Positions 12,001 through 24,471 are shown, numbered from the stretch's first letter. The stretch is DNA of 51,869 bases from Reclinomonas americana ATCC 50394 (GCA_048213135.1 PS015160.1:134250-186118), one strand, 5' to 3'. Numbers and translations are program-made. Notes: a model not told the origin generated them from the letters alone.

Positions 12001-12943
12001 TCACCCGCGGCCCTGGTTCTGCTCTTTCTTGGCCACGCATTCGCGTCCACTGCGCTCACCTACCTGCTGTCGCTCGGATTCCGCGGGCAGACGGCTGCGC
12101 AAGGATCGCTGGCTGCCATCTTCTTCTTCTTCGCCTTGTGTCTACTGTCCACCATTACCTCTGTGGGCGCCACACAAGGCCCGAGCAATCACTCACTGAC
12201 GTTCCTTCTCGAGTGGATCTTTGCCAGCCTCTCCAGCACGTACGCCATGACAGTGGTTCGTGAGCATTCCACGCGCGCACAGGCTGTTTTGTCGCTTGCT
12301 CCTCATCTGCAAACACTTCGCAGGGCATTCTCAAGTTCGAGGGCTTCCTGTATCTGCGCCCCGATCCTCCACACGTTACACCGTGGACATTTGATCAAGG
12401 CGTCCTCAACGAGATCGTTCTGCTGTGGGGTCAAGCGGTGCTCTATTTCGCCGTGCTGATGGTGGTCGAGATGCGACAGGAGCTCTTCCGGTGTATGATG
12501 CTGCGGTGTCGATGGTGCTGCTGTTGTTGCTGGCCTCGCGGAAGCCGCCTGTCGCGCAGCCGGCGTGTGCTGGTTGCCAATGGCACCATCTCCGCACAGC
12601 CGCTGCTGCCCGGAGCCTCGGCCGCTGCCGGTGCTACCGCGCCGCCTGAAGGTGCAAAGCCGCCAGTTGTTTGAATGTGCTGACGTGCGCTGCTGATTTC
12701 AGTGTCTGCTTGTTCTGCGCAGAAGGCGAGCCAGAGCTGGACGAAGACGTGCTGAATGAGGAGGCACGAGTGGCGCAAATTCTGCAAGTCAACCACGGCA
12801 CACCACCAGACGACAACGCAGTGCTGCTGCAGCAGGTCCGCAAGGAGTACAATGCCGGCACGCCACTGGCAAAGGTTTGTGTGCGCTTCCTTTGTCAACT
12901 CTCTTTGTCTGCACGTCTGCTGCGATTAGATCTCCCCAGTACC

Positions 12944-13038
<95 letters not shown>

Positions 13039-15477
13039 CGTGTGTGCGCGTGCGTCGAAACCATGATGATGCAGCACTGAGAACGCGTTGTTCTTTTCCT
13101 TCTTCCTCATCTCGTCGTCTTTGTTCTCTGATCTCTTCTGCATCCCTTGCTTCTCGTCTCACTCTCCCTCCTTCTCCCCTCCTTTCCCTCGTCCAGGTCG
13201 CCGTCAATCGCCTCTCCTTTGCCCTGGAACCTGGAGACTGCTTCGGCATTCTGGGTCGCGGCGGCTGCGGCAAGACGTCTGTCGCGCTAATGCTCACCGC
13301 GCAGCTGCGAGCCACATTCGGTGATGTGTTTGTGGAGGGTCTGGATGCGGTGATCGAACCCCGCGAGTTGCAACGCAACGTCGGCTACTGTGCACAGCGC
13401 GACGCACTGATCGAGGATCTGACCGGGCGCGAACACCTCCTGCTGTTCGCGCGCCTCAAGGGCATTCCCACCAACAAAATAGGCATGGTGGTAGACGGCC
13501 TCATCAACATGATGCGACTCGGCAAGCTGGCCAACCGACGTGTGGCGCGCTACGGCAACGGCATTCGGAGGCGACTATCGCTGGCGATTGCACTAATGGG
13601 CAACCCCTCGGTGTTGGTCCTCGACGAGGTCACGCGCGGCGTCGACCCATCAACAAGAAGGTCTCCGACGTTGCTGACTCACTCACGTGGTGATGATGAT
13701 GCCGCTGCTCACGCGGTCCTGTTGGGCAGATTCATCTGGAACACCATCATTCGAGTTCGCGAGGAGAAGACGATTGTTCTCACAACACACAGCATGGAGG
13801 AGGCGGATGCGCTGTGCACGAGAATTGGAGTGCTGAAGGGAGGAGAGGTGCGTTGTTTTGCAGTGATTGAAGAAGAAGAGAGGACGAAGGAGAGGAGGAG
13901 ATGTACAGGAAGAGGAAAAATAGAAGGTGGGGGACGAAGCGCAACAACAAGAAGAACAAAAATAAGTTGAAGAAGGAAGAGGAGGAGAAGCACACACACG
14001 GGCCACTGGCCTCGAAGAAGGAAGAGAGCAGCAGAACAGAGAAGATCTTCAGGGAAAGAGGCGTTGAAGACGCGGAAGAGGAAGAAGAAGCAGAAGAGGG
14101 AGAAGAGAAACAACATCAACTACAATAAGAAGATGAAGGAGAAGGAAACAGAAGCAGAAACGAGCAGCAGAACCTACAAGGGACACTGGGTGTGAAGAAA
14201 AGGGAGCAGAGAAGTAGAGAAGAACGAGTAAGCATGCATATGTAGACAGAAAGAGGAACTGATCGCGGTCGCGGCACTCCGAAGCTGAGAGCTTGGAAAC
14301 AGGAAAAATGTTTCGCTCTCTCATCTCTGTGCTCCTCAACTCGGTCGTCTCTCGCCCCGCCGATATCTATTCTTCTTGTTCTTCACCGCACTCTCGCAGT
14401 CGTTCTTACAAGTGTCCCTGCATCTCTTGTTTTTCTCCTTATCTCATATCGATATCTTGGCTCACTCTCAGTCGTGCTGAAGGTTGTCTCCTGCATGAAC
14501 TTTTCGTTTTCTCTCCACCTGTAATTGATTTCTTGACTCCCTTTGTTGTTCCTCACCACACTCTCACAGTCATGTTCTGTGTTTCTCCGCCGATCATCGG
14601 TATCTTGATCACGATTGTCTCTGCATATACTTCTTTTAATCTCCGCGTATCTGTGATATCTTGACTCCTTTGTTGTTCCTCACCACACTCTCCCAGTCGT
14701 GTTCTTGTGTTTCTCCGCCGATCATCGGTATCCTGATCACCTTCTCACGATTGTCTCTGCATTTACTTCTTATTCTCTCCGCGTGTCGTGATATCTTGAC
14801 TCACCTTGTTACTCTTCACCACTCTCTCGCAGTCTAATATATTCACTTGTTTCTCTCTCCCTTCCCCCTCCCTCTCCTCTTCCCTCTCCCCCTTTCCCCT
14901 TCCAGATGGTGTGCCTCGGCACCTCGCAGCACCTGCGCGACCGCTTCAGCACCGGCTATCACATGGAGATCAAGACCATCACCCCCGAGTACTCGCCGGC
15001 ACTGCACGCGTTCATGGACCGTCAGTTCCCCGACGCGCAGCTGTTGGATGAGCACGGATGCCTGCACACGTTCCAACTGCCTTATGCCGCACACTCGCTC
15101 GCCTCTGTGTTTGGCCTGTTGCAGCGCAATTCGCAGGCTCTCGGTATCGACGACTATGCGGTGACGCAGCCGACGCTGGAGCAAATCTTCATTCTCAAGA
15201 CTCAGGAGCGCGTGGATCGTGATCCTGCCACAATTGGTGCGTTGTCTCTACTCCTCTTTCACTCTTGGTGGTCACCTCATCCATCTGTCACTTGTTTGCA
15301 GACCGCGTCGAGTTGCGACCACGGCGCTCCTGCCTGCTCTGCTGCGGCTGCCGGTGCTGTTGTGGCGCCTCGCCGGCCTCATCGGTCGACTCGGTCCGCG
15401 AAGTCACCGGCACGGTCACCTACACGGACGGGTACGACGAGTATGCAGAATCAGAGACCGAGTACGGTCGATCCTAA
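5198..15477 (+). CDS. ABCA-type full ABC transporter (5' incomplete)
   Basis: About 20 exons encode TMD1-NBD1-TMD2-NBD2 in one chain, the ABCA layout (lipid/amphipath movement across membranes is the usual family role). The N-terminal helix is missing. The extracellular region includes PNLRIRGFP and [11 protein letters not shown]1 (6680-7330) carries the ABCA hallmark [21 protein letters not shown]1 has Walker A GHPGAGKTT (split by an intron at 7970-8029), Q-loop ICPQVSALW, a degenerate signature LSQKRKLSV, Walker [13 protein letters not shown] and switch [19 protein letters not shown] follows. TMD2 spans about 10800-12540. NBD2 has [48 protein letters not shown] and [12 protein letters not shown], then [10 protein letters not shown]. 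It ends at TAA 15475-15477 after a cysteine-rich tail. Catalytic Lys, Glu and His are present in both NBDs. The main introns carry (CT)n, (GT)n and tandem repeats. Confidence 0.92.
6246..6278. repeat. (CT)n microsatellite
   Basis: Dinucleotide run in an ABC transporter intron (about 5870-6680), pyrimidine on the sense strand. The whole intron is pyrimidine-rich. Confidence 0.95.
9016..9070. repeat. (CT)n microsatellite
   Basis: Inside a roughly 600-base ABC transporter intron (8793-9390) that separates TTQHM from DEADMIGD in NBD1. The intron is built from repeats resembling CTCGCCGTCTCTCCTC and TTACTTGCCGTCTCTC. Confidence 0.95.
12945..13030. repeat. (GT)n microsatellite
   Basis: About 43 GT units in the ABC transporter intron just before the NBD2 exon that begins near 13197. 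Confidence 0.97.
14440..14850. repeat. Tandem repeat of about 130 bases in an ABC transporter intron
   Basis: Three degenerate copies share TTTCTCCGCCGATCATCGGT, GATTGTCTCTGCAT, a TGATATCTTGACTC motif and TTCCTCACCACACTCTC. They sit in the long intron of about 13850-14905 between LKGGE and the exon starting [10 protein letters not shown]. No coding content is seen. Confidence 0.75.
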
Positions 15478-15587
15478 AAAATCGTAATATATAAATTAAC
15501 AACAACCAGCTCATTTGTCTTTGTGTGTTCTTACAGCTTTATGGGGGTTTCTCCCCTTTTCCCTTATCTCTTTAACATTATACGCGG

Positions 15588-18500
15588 CTATCGCCCCGAC
15601 CGCCGCTCCTTGGTCTTCATGAGCACAAAGCTCTCGCCGTCGGATGTCGCCACAATCGACTTGCCGCGTCGTGCAAACGTGGTCACCTGCGACATCTTGG
15701 TCGAGTGCAAGTGGCCGCGTGGCGAAATGCACTCCACTAGACGCGCTGTCTGGTTGAATCCGCGATCCGGGATCGTCGCATCCTCGGCAGAGAGCTGCGG
15801 CTTGGTGGTCATCTCGGCACTGGGGCCGGAACCGGCGCCACGCTGCCGATGGATACCTTGCAGAACCTCGGTGCGCCACTCTCGGGCATCTTGTGAGGCA
15901 AAGAGCTCGGTGTCTGAGTTCTTGTTCTTGCGCTCGTAGAGGAGGCTGACGTCGGGCGTGCGTCGGGTCACGTGAGAGTCGAGTGTGATTTGGTTCGGAA
16001 TGCGCGCCTGTGACATCCACACGCGAAGCAAATGAGTCACTTGAAAGCACTACGTCATGGAGGCGGGCGGGGCGTGACGCAACGCAGAGGTAGTTCATCG
16101 GGAGATCTTGTCCCGAGACTCGCCAAGTGATGCGCTGGCCCTCGCGGAACGACAGCGGAACATTCTGCAGAGACCGTCAAGTTATAAGCCGGAATCATGA
16201 AGGGGAGAATCGCTTAGGTACACACACCTTGTCCTTGGTCTCATTCTGCGTAAACTTTTGCTGCATCCGCCTCCGCACTTTGCGCATCTTTTCGTCAAAC
16301 TCCACCACGGTCTGGTCGCGCCGTGAACGCGCGAATGCCACGCCACCGCCCCGATGTGCCACAGCTCGCCACCCTCGCTCAGTGTCGTACTCCAGCTCGT
16401 TGTGCGTCTCGAGCGGCGGGTCGCTCCACTTGGCAAAGAAACCACGCCACTCGTCGGGCCGATCGGTGGCCGAATCAAAGCTGATGGCGCCACGTGGTCG
16501 TTTCTCCGTGACTCCCGACTTGGTGAACTCGGGAGGCGACAGGAACGGTCTCCGTGGTGGATCAGCCGACTGCGGTCGTTGACGATCGGCAGGCGAGCCA
16601 GCCGACGTCGGTCGTGAGGGTGAGCGACCGCGCGAGGCCGGTGTCGCCGACGTTGGTCGCTTCTGTGACGACCTGCCTTGCGTGGCCGAGCGACCACGAG
16701 CAGAGGACTTGGCGCCCTCGGCTTCGACCGTGCCAGCACCTGAAATGCGGCCCGACATTGCGCGTGAGGAGCCCGGCGTGCGCTCGCTCTCAAGCAGGGC
16801 GCTTGCCGGTCGCCCTCGCTTTGTGGGCGACGTGGACGGTGACGGCGTGCGGGATCCACCCTTGGCGCTGCCTGCGGTGCCGTTCAGACCAATGCTGGAC
16901 AGCAGCTCGTGTTGCACGCGGCGCCACTTCTTCTCAGGCGTCGACATGAACGGAATGGAACTATTTGATGCATGCAGGTGAGTGAGATCAGCAGCGCGCG
17001 GTGCAGTGAGAGTGCGCGGAGTCTGACGCAACGATTGACCGCTCTTTGCGCGTCGTTTCTCCTCCAAAACCTCCAAAGCGTGCGCCATCTCCAACTTGCC
17101 ACCAACGCCAGCCACTGCCGCTTCCAGCAGGCGCCCTAGTGCGCCACCGATAGCGGGTCCGGAGGTGGACTTGGTGGCACTCAAGTGCGGTAGCGAGTCG
17201 CCCGAGCTCTCCGACCGCGCAATCACCGATTCCATGTCGACGCCATCATCATCGTCATCGTCGTCGCCGCCCTGGTCGTCGTTCTCGCCGGCACTTTCGT
17301 CTCCGCCGAGTTTCGGACCTGCGGCAGCAACAGCCGACGATGCGGAAGGAACCGACAGGAGCGGAACAGCAGAGGAGGCTGACAGGGTGGAGGTGGCCAC
17401 ATTGGTCGACGATGCGGGTGCGGCCGGCGACAGGCTCGACGGTTGTCGGTCATTGGTACCGACCGACTGCAAAGACTGCTGCTGTTGCACAACGACATCG
17501 CGATCCGAGGCGGCGCGAAGTGTCGGGGATACGGAGCGGCCAGTCTCAGATGTCCTCGACACGTCGGGTGCCGAGGAGGCTGCTAGCTGATTGTCGCGGA
17601 AACGCAGCGCGCGGCCGATAGCGTCAGCCGCCCTTGCAGAAGACGACACGCGCTGAACAGATGGTTCTGGTGAGCGCGGAACCGGCGATTGTGATTGTTG
17701 ACTCCTTTCTCTACAAACCAAAAAGAGACGAGTTGCCATGAGTACAGCGAAGGCAAAAGAGCTGCTACGCAGAAGAAAACAGACGCAACGATCGTGCTCC
17801 CGATCTCGCATCGGGTCTTGGCGATCCAGAAGCGTCCGACGCGGCGGCCACCGCCAGTACAGGAGCAGACGGCATGTCGTGCGCGGAGGCCGACCGAGAG
17901 TGGCCACCTGAACGGCCGCGCACATGCGCTGGCTGCGGTGATGCGCCTCGCTTGGTCTGTCGCTGCTGTTGGCGACGGTGTGCGGCACGGAACATGGCGC
18001 TGTCGCGCTCATCCGGCGTCGTTGGTGTTGTACTGGCACTTCGATTCGTGCCAGGAGTGGCCAGTGCGGCGGCTGTCGCGGTGGTGGTGGTGGTCGCTGT
18101 GGTGGTAGTCGTCGTCGTTGTTGTCGTGTCGTGCTTGCTGCCGTCGACCGACGATGTCGGTCGCAGATGATCGGGCGGTGAGTGCACCGTATCTGCGTAG
18201 TACGACGTGCTCTGGTCCTCCGTGTCCAACATGTCATCGAGGGGGTCGACCAGGAACGACTTATCGCTGGACTGACGATCCACTCGACTGCGGTAGGCTG
18301 CCGTGGGAGGTCGTGGTCTCCGGTCCATTTGCGGAGAACGACGGTCCACGCCGGGCGCCGAGCTCGGTCTCAAGACAGCCTCAGCCGTGGCGGGAGTCGC
18401 CAGCAACATCGAGTGATTGAGTCGATGCTGTGGTGGCGTGTCGTGGCTCATGGGCGAAAGCGTGACATGCGACGGCGCTGCATGCGTCGCCGCGGCAGTC

Positions 18501-21339
18501 TTGATTTGCGGCGACGTGGGCGCTGACATTGCCGCCGCAGCGGCGGTTGAGGGAACCGACAGATTGCTGCTGCCACGCGGCGGCTGCCGCGAGGACGATG
18601 TGTTGCGGAGAATGGACGACGACAAAAAGTGCATCGACGATGAGGCCGAGTCCTCCAGGCTGTGGAAGCCGCCGCCGCCCCCACTCTCATCCAGGTCGGG
18701 CGACGAGGCCAGGGAGAAGCCGTCCATGTGACCTGCACATAATTCAACGTTGAGTGCTTCATAAGACACTTTCCCCCCACGCACACGCGTGATCCATACG
18801 CACCGGTATTGTCCATGGACGCCGCGTCGTCGGCCGATGGTGGCGCAGTAAAGAGTGCCTTGACGACCTCGGTGTTTGCTTCGACTCGTCGCTCAATTTC
18901 TTGCGCCTGTCCATGCGTGCTCTGTGTGCGCTTTACCGCCGAAAACGGAACGCCCCCGACTGGCGAGCGCAGCTCGTACTTGTCCTTGACTTTCCCCAGT
19001 TCCACCACGTCCTGCATGCGTTGCGTGCGCTCCGTGGTCGGCAAGTAGCGTCCCGACGTGGTGGTGCGCTGCGCTTGCGGCTGTGCCGAGGCCGGACGAA
19101 TCTGGCTACAGGTGGGCTTGCGATCACGCAGCCGCTGCAAGTCTTGTCGCACCTGCGAGTGCGGCAAGAGTGGGTGGGTGGGTGGGAGGATTCGCAAGGT
19201 AGGTGGGGGTGTTTCGGCACCAACCTCGTCGTTCAAATCATACGAATCGTCGCGAAGGTCGGCGGAACGAGCGACCTTCATCACCACCTTGATGGGAGTC
19301 TGTCGCGCAACAACGCAGAGTGTGAATGAGTAATTGATCGAAAGACTGGCACGCGTGTACGGGTTCGACTCGTGCAACAGCACGCACAAAGAGGCAGGCA
19401 GACGCAAAGGGCCACAGGGCAGACGAAGCGAGCGACACGATGAAGACAGCAGAGCTCAAGTGTGCGTTCGTTGAACGCATCCCCCCCAAAGAAAAACCGT
19501 TTTTCCTCTTGACTACAGCAACGCACCGGAGTCTTCACACTCATCATCGCCGACACTGCCGCATCANNNNNNNNNNNNNNNNNNNNTCCGAGTCGAGGAA
19601 CATGGGCGAGGGTGAATCCGATCCGCGTTCCGACAGAGTAGCCATCAGCGCGGCGACTTGTCCGGGCGCCTCCATTCGACGGTCGCTTCTCTGTGTGTGT
19701 GCGATCAACGCCCGTTTTCTCTCGTCAATTGAGGCAAATCGAAAAAATTTCGGGCGAGACTAAAAACGGTCGCTTTGCGCGGCGAGAAACGGAAAAATGT
19801 TTGTGTAGAGAGATCAGACGAACCTCTCGTTGCACGTCGTCATGGATGCGTCGCCGGTTGGCCCGGAAGCGTTCTCCATCAGCAGCCGAGGCGGCGGAGG
19901 GGGCGGTGGCGGCGGCAAGGATGGCGGAACGTGACTGGGGGAGGGTAAATGAGGAGAAGAGATGGGGGGGAAGAATGGAGGGAGGGTCGTGCTTACAGAG
20001 ACAAAAAAGGAGCGCAAGACAACAATATGCAGAAGGGAAGCGACGCTTGACGTCAGACCAGAAACGAGCACATGACGAGGGAAGAACGGAGCACGTTGTC
20101 GTGACATGCATTGCCGCAACGGAGAAGCGATACAAGAGTCTCTCACTCGGTGCACCCTGCTTTGCTCTCTGTTTCGTTCCTTGGGAGACAGAAGACGCAC
20201 AGCCTTATCCAGAGACGAGCACACAGAAGGGAAGAGGGGGGAGAGGGGGAGAGAACTGTCACTCGGAACTCCCTGCTTCGCTTTGGAACGCAGGACGCAC
20301 TGCTGGTTCTTTTCTCTTTCAGAAACGAGCATCGCGACAGGAAAGAGCGAGACAAGAGATGAAAGACGCGCAGGCCATCCTCCTCACTCAGAACACCCTG
20401 CTTTGCTCTCTGTTTCGTTCCCTCCAAGACACAAGACACACTACCCGTCCGTTGCTACTCCAGAAGCAAACACATGGCAAGGGCAGAGAGGAACACAAGA
20501 GACGAGAGACGCGCTGGCCATCCTCCTTCTCCCACAGACGATTCTCACTCAGAACACCCTGCTTTGCTCTCTGTTTCGAGCACTAAGAGACCGCCCTTCC
20601 TTGGCTCTTCTGAAACAGATGAGAGGCTCGCTGCTCTTTCCCAGAAACACCCTGCTCCGCTCCCGCCCCTCTCTTCCATGCCCCTCACCTTGGCCTCCTC
20701 GGCCAGCTCCTCCGCCGACATGCCCAACAACGTATTAATCGCATTTCCCAGCACCGATGCTCGACTCGCCGCCGCCGACTTGCTGCTCGTCGCCACAGCC
20801 GCAGCCGCCAAAGCCGTCGCACTCACCTCCTTCTTCTTACTACTCCCAGCAACAGACGATTCATCTTTCCCATCCTGCTCAGCTCCAGATCCCAGCTGCA
20901 ACAGCGACTTCACACGTCGATGACTGGACGACGACGGCGACGCGGGCTTTTGCCACGCGACGCTGACACCACGCAGGACCACGGGAGGACGCTGCTGGTG
21001 CTGATGATCGCCCTCATCGAGCGCCAGCAGTGTCTCCGGGTCATCCAGTAAGTCCGGTCCGTAGCGCAGAATTCCCGCGGAGGATGTGCTGCGTCGTGTG
21101 GAGGCCGAGGTTGCACTGCTGGGGCGTGCGCCTTTGAGAGGTGCAGAGGGTGACGTGGCGATGTTGGCTGCTCACACAGAGAGAGTGAGTGACTGTGAGA
21201 GTGAGTGTGAGACACACAAGCACGCGCGGACGTAACAGAGATGTGCGAGAGAGGTGCTGAGTGGATCGTGCCTCTTCATCTTCTTGGTGTCGTTGGTGGC
21301 CAGTGAGGCGGAGCGTGGGCGGGTGCCACGAACCTCCAT
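15588..21339 (-). CDS. Very large low-complexity Ser/Thr/Pro-rich protein, function unknown
   Basis: The proposed ATG is at 21337-21339 (MEVRGTRPRSASLATNDTKK). Exons at about 20693-21172, 19830-19945, 19587-19720 (cut by a gap), 18800-19310, 17810-18740, 16230-17710, 16035-16165 and 15588-16015 join in frame, ending at a stop at 15588-15590. The product of roughly 1,400 residues is mostly disordered: poly-Thr, poly-Asp, and SPSRP/RGRSPSRPTSAG basic-proline tracts typical of microtubule-associated linkers. Ordered stretches are MSAEELAEEAK, VQALMATLSERG-like helices and a C-terminal region (VPLSFREGQRITWRVSG, GRHLHSTKM-like) that may be a beta-rich domain. I do not recognise the family. The start and the exon count are uncertain, but frame continuity over nine or so exons makes one gene likely. 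Confidence 0.65.
19567..19586. other. Assembly gap (20 N)
   Basis: Short placeholder gap inside the large low-complexity gene. It splits the segment reading SPSPMFLDS from the one reading AAVSAMMSVKTP. Confidence 0.99.
20148..20690. repeat. Degenerate tandem repeat, about 115-160 base period
   Basis: At least four copies of CACCCTGCTTTGCTCTCTGT followed by TTCG, near 20153, 20394 and 20556, with a diverged copy near 20267. Between them are variable stretches sharing GAGACAAGAGA, AGACGCACAG and GAAACGAGCA. It lies in an intron of the low-complexity gene. Confidence 0.75.
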
Positions 21340-21699
21340 GAGTGGAGAGAGGGTGTTTTGTGTGCGCACGCGCGACTCCCGCTGCAAGATACAGTGCCAA
21401 CGGCAGGTGTCACTGACATCCATCAATACTGTTCGGTCTTTCGCAGTCCTGAGAATCGTGCGCCACCCAGCGTGTTGGCGGTGGAACGGGCACTGCTGCA
21501 ACGACACGACGCAGCCTTTCGCGAGGAAGAAAAAGTCAACGAGAGAAAAAACGCAATTGCCATCGCGTTTCATTTTCGAATTGCCACTCTCTTTCCAGCG
21601 GCGGTTCTCTTACAGCAGCAGAAAGAGGAGCCGTTGCCACCATCTGCACATGGTGGCAGTGTTAGTGTACGTAATGCGAGGAAAGAATTCTCCATTTCG

Positions 21700-23076
21700 T
21701 TAACGAAACGATTGCTTGACAGGTCCGGTCGAGAGCGGACGTCCGTCGCCCAAGTACCGCGCCATGACGAGTGCCGGATGGAAACGGAAGCGGATAAAGT
21801 AGTAGAACTGAGGTGTAGGGTGAGACGGGACCAGCAGCGATAGTATGTGTGGGTGGGGGAGTGCGCAACTCGATGCTCGTCCATCACGGAGAAACCTAAT
21901 CTCTCGTAAAACCGGACGGCGGCCTCGTTTCGCTTCTCGGTGTGCAAGTAAATCACTTTGGCGGCGTACTGATGCGTGCAGTCGGCAATGGCGTTCTCCA
22001 TAAGCTTGGAGGCTGTTCGGTTTATGAGAATAGTGCGCGAAGATCTCTCTTCTCATGCGACACCAGGGCCACTTGCTGCATCCTAACATCCATGTATCTT
22101 CTTCTCCATCACTTCTCACCAGCAGCAAATGCCTTCTTCGTCTCTCTGTACGGGACTAAGTGACTCGTGCAACCTCACTTCGACTACCTTTCCATCCATC
22201 ACCAACGCTTTTCTCGCAATGCCTCTCGCCTCTGTCGGCAAAGGGCCACTCGCTGCATCCTCACTTCCTTCCTTTCCCTTTTCTCACAATCCCTCTCGCC
22301 TCACTCGTGAGGCAGCTTTTTCACTCATTCTACCGCTGCGCCTCACATGCACGTGCGACGCACTGCGAAACAACCGCGATGCAGCTCCCCTCTCTCTTTC
22401 GGCTTCTCTCTTTCTCTTCCCTCTCAATCCCTCTCGACTCGCCCGCGATGCCATTTCTTCTCTCTACATCGTGCTCTACGATGGCGCCTCCCCTCATCTC
22501 TCTTGCCTATTCTTCCTCTTCTCCCTGTACCCTCTCGACTCACCCGCGATGCCGTTTCTTCTCTTTCTTGCCATTTCTCTCTCACACTCTGACCGCGACT
22601 TTCTCATCATCTCTTCTCCCTCGTCTCCGCCCTTTCGCCACGCAACATATGCCATGTCGACGGAACGGCTGATCCACGCCCAGCATCATGACATAGGCCA
22701 CCGCACTAGGTCCACACTCCGGCGCCAACAATATACTCTCCTTCTCATCCCCACACGAAAAACAATCAGTCGCCCTCGCCCTGACACTCCTCCTACTCAC
22801 CCCGCACTCACCGCACGCATCACCCGCTCAGGCGGCCGCACTCTCGTCAACACAAACCCCACAACGCTCTCCGCAGATGCGTCATACGGCTTCTGCTGCG
22901 CAATCCACATGACAAGATCCGGTTCCGAGCGAAAGATGGACCGGAAAACACCAGGAGGATACCTGCAGAGACAGACAGACACTCAACAACGGACTTGACA
23001 GCTGTGTCTCTGTGCCTCTCTCTCTCACTCACTCACTCACTCACTCACTCACTCACTCACTCACTCACTCACTCAC

Positions 23077-23130
<54 letters not shown>

Positions 23131-24103
23131 TCACTCTCTCTCTCTCTACTCCTCCTCCTCCTCTACCTCCTCCTCCTCTCTCTCTCTCTCCTACCTCCTC
23201 CTCCTNNNNNNNNNNNNNNNNNNNNNNNNNNNNNNNNNNNNNNNNNNNNNNNNNNNNNNNNNNNNNNNNNNNNNNNNNNNNNNNNNNNNNNNNNNNNNNN
23301 NNNNNNNNNNNNNNNNNNNNNNNNNNNNNNNNNNNNNNNNNNNNNNNNNNNNNNNNNNNNNNNNNNNNNNNNNNNNNNNNNNNNNNNNNNNNNNNNNNNN
23401 NNNNNNNNNNNNNNNNNNNNNNNNNNNNNNNNNNNNNNNNNNNNNNNNNNNNNNNNNNNNNNNNNNNNNNNNNNNNNNNNNNNNNNNNNNNNNNNNNNNN
23501 NNNNNNNNNNNNNNNNNNNNNNNNNNNNNNNNNNNNNNNNNNNNNNNNNNNNNNNNNNNNNNNNNNNNNNNNNNNNNNNNNNNNNNNNNNNNNNNNNNNN
23601 NNNNNNNNNNNNNNNNNNNNNNNNNNNNNNNNNNNNNNNNNNNNNNNNNNNNNNNNNNNNNNNNNNNNNNNNNNNNNNNNNNNNNNNNNNNNNNNNNNNN
23701 NNNNNNNNNNNNNNNNNNNNNNNNNNNNNNNNNNNNNNNNNNNNNNNNNNNNNNNNNNNNNNNNNNNNNNNNNNNNNNNNNNNNNNNNNNNNNNNNNNNN
23801 NNNNNNNNNNNNNNNNNNNNNNNNNNNNNNNNNNNNNNNNNNNNNNNNNNNNNNNNNNNNNNNNNNNNNNNNNNNNNNNNNNNNNNNNNNNNNNNNNNNN
23901 NNNNNNNNNNNNNNNNNNNNNNNNNNNNNNNNNNNNNNNNNNNNNNNNNNNNNNNNNNNNNNNNNNNNNNNNNNNNNNNNNNNNNNNNNNNNNNNNNNNN
24001 NNNNNNNNCTACTACCTACCTACCTACCTACCTACCTACCTACCTACCGTACCTACCTACCTACCGTACCTACCTACCTACCTACCTACCTACTCACTAC
24101 TAC

Positions 24104-24151
<48 letters not shown>

Positions 24152-24471
24152 TCACTCACTCACTCACACACTCACTCACTCTCCCTCCCCCTCCCTCCCT
24201 CCCTCCCTCACTCACTCACTCACTCTTCCCTCTCTCCCTCCCCCCTCCCTCTTCCCCTTCCCACCCTCCCTCCCGCCCTCCCTCTCTCTCACCCCACAGG
24301 AAAGAGTCGCCGACTAAGTGAGGCCAAGGCCGGCACCACTTGCTGCCTTTCATGCATGTCCTGCAGTCGCGTGTATCGTATTCCATCGCCTGCAGCCACC
24401 GACGTTGCAGTGTGCAAGCAACGTCGCGAGAGAAGCAGCAGGCCGCAAGAGGAAACTCGTCGAAGGAGCAT
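21700..24471 (-). CDS. Naa60-like N-alpha-acetyltransferase (GNAT fold)
   Basis: Exon 1 is 24293-24471. Later exons are about 22800-22962, 22655-22740 and 21887-22005, with the last one ending at the stop at 21700. Joined motifs follow the Naa60/Naa50 GNAT order: IRYTRLQDMHERQQVVPALA, then LFPVGYPPGVFRSIF, VVGFVLTRV, motif A AYVMMLGVDQPFRRHGISSK (Q/RxxGxG/A acetyl-CoA loop), KVIYLHTEKRNEAAVRFYER and LGFSVMDEHRFYYFIRF. Transfer of acetyl from acetyl-CoA to protein N-termini is the known role. The first 20 residues (MLLRRVSSCG, LLLLSRRCLH) resemble a mitochondrial or membrane-targeting leader, which is unusual for Naa60. The protein ends soon after GDGRPLSTGPV, without a long C-terminal membrane-binding tail. 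Intron 1 contains the 803-N gap and microsatellites. It shares a 71-base divergent promoter with the S74 gene. Confidence 0.82.
22995..24290. repeat. Microsatellite-rich intron with gap
   Basis: (ACTC)n at about 23021-23085, (CT)n to about 23145, CTC/CCT tracts to 23205, a gap, (CTAC)n at 24009-24097, (CT)n at about 24108-24147 and CCCT-rich sequence to 24290. It is all within intron 1 of the Naa60-like gene, with pyrimidines on the antisense strand. Confidence 0.9.
23206..24008. other. Assembly gap (803 N)
   Basis: Bounded by CCTCCT tracts on the left and (CTAC)n on the right. It lies within intron 1 of the Naa60-like gene, so no exon need be lost. Confidence 0.99.
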
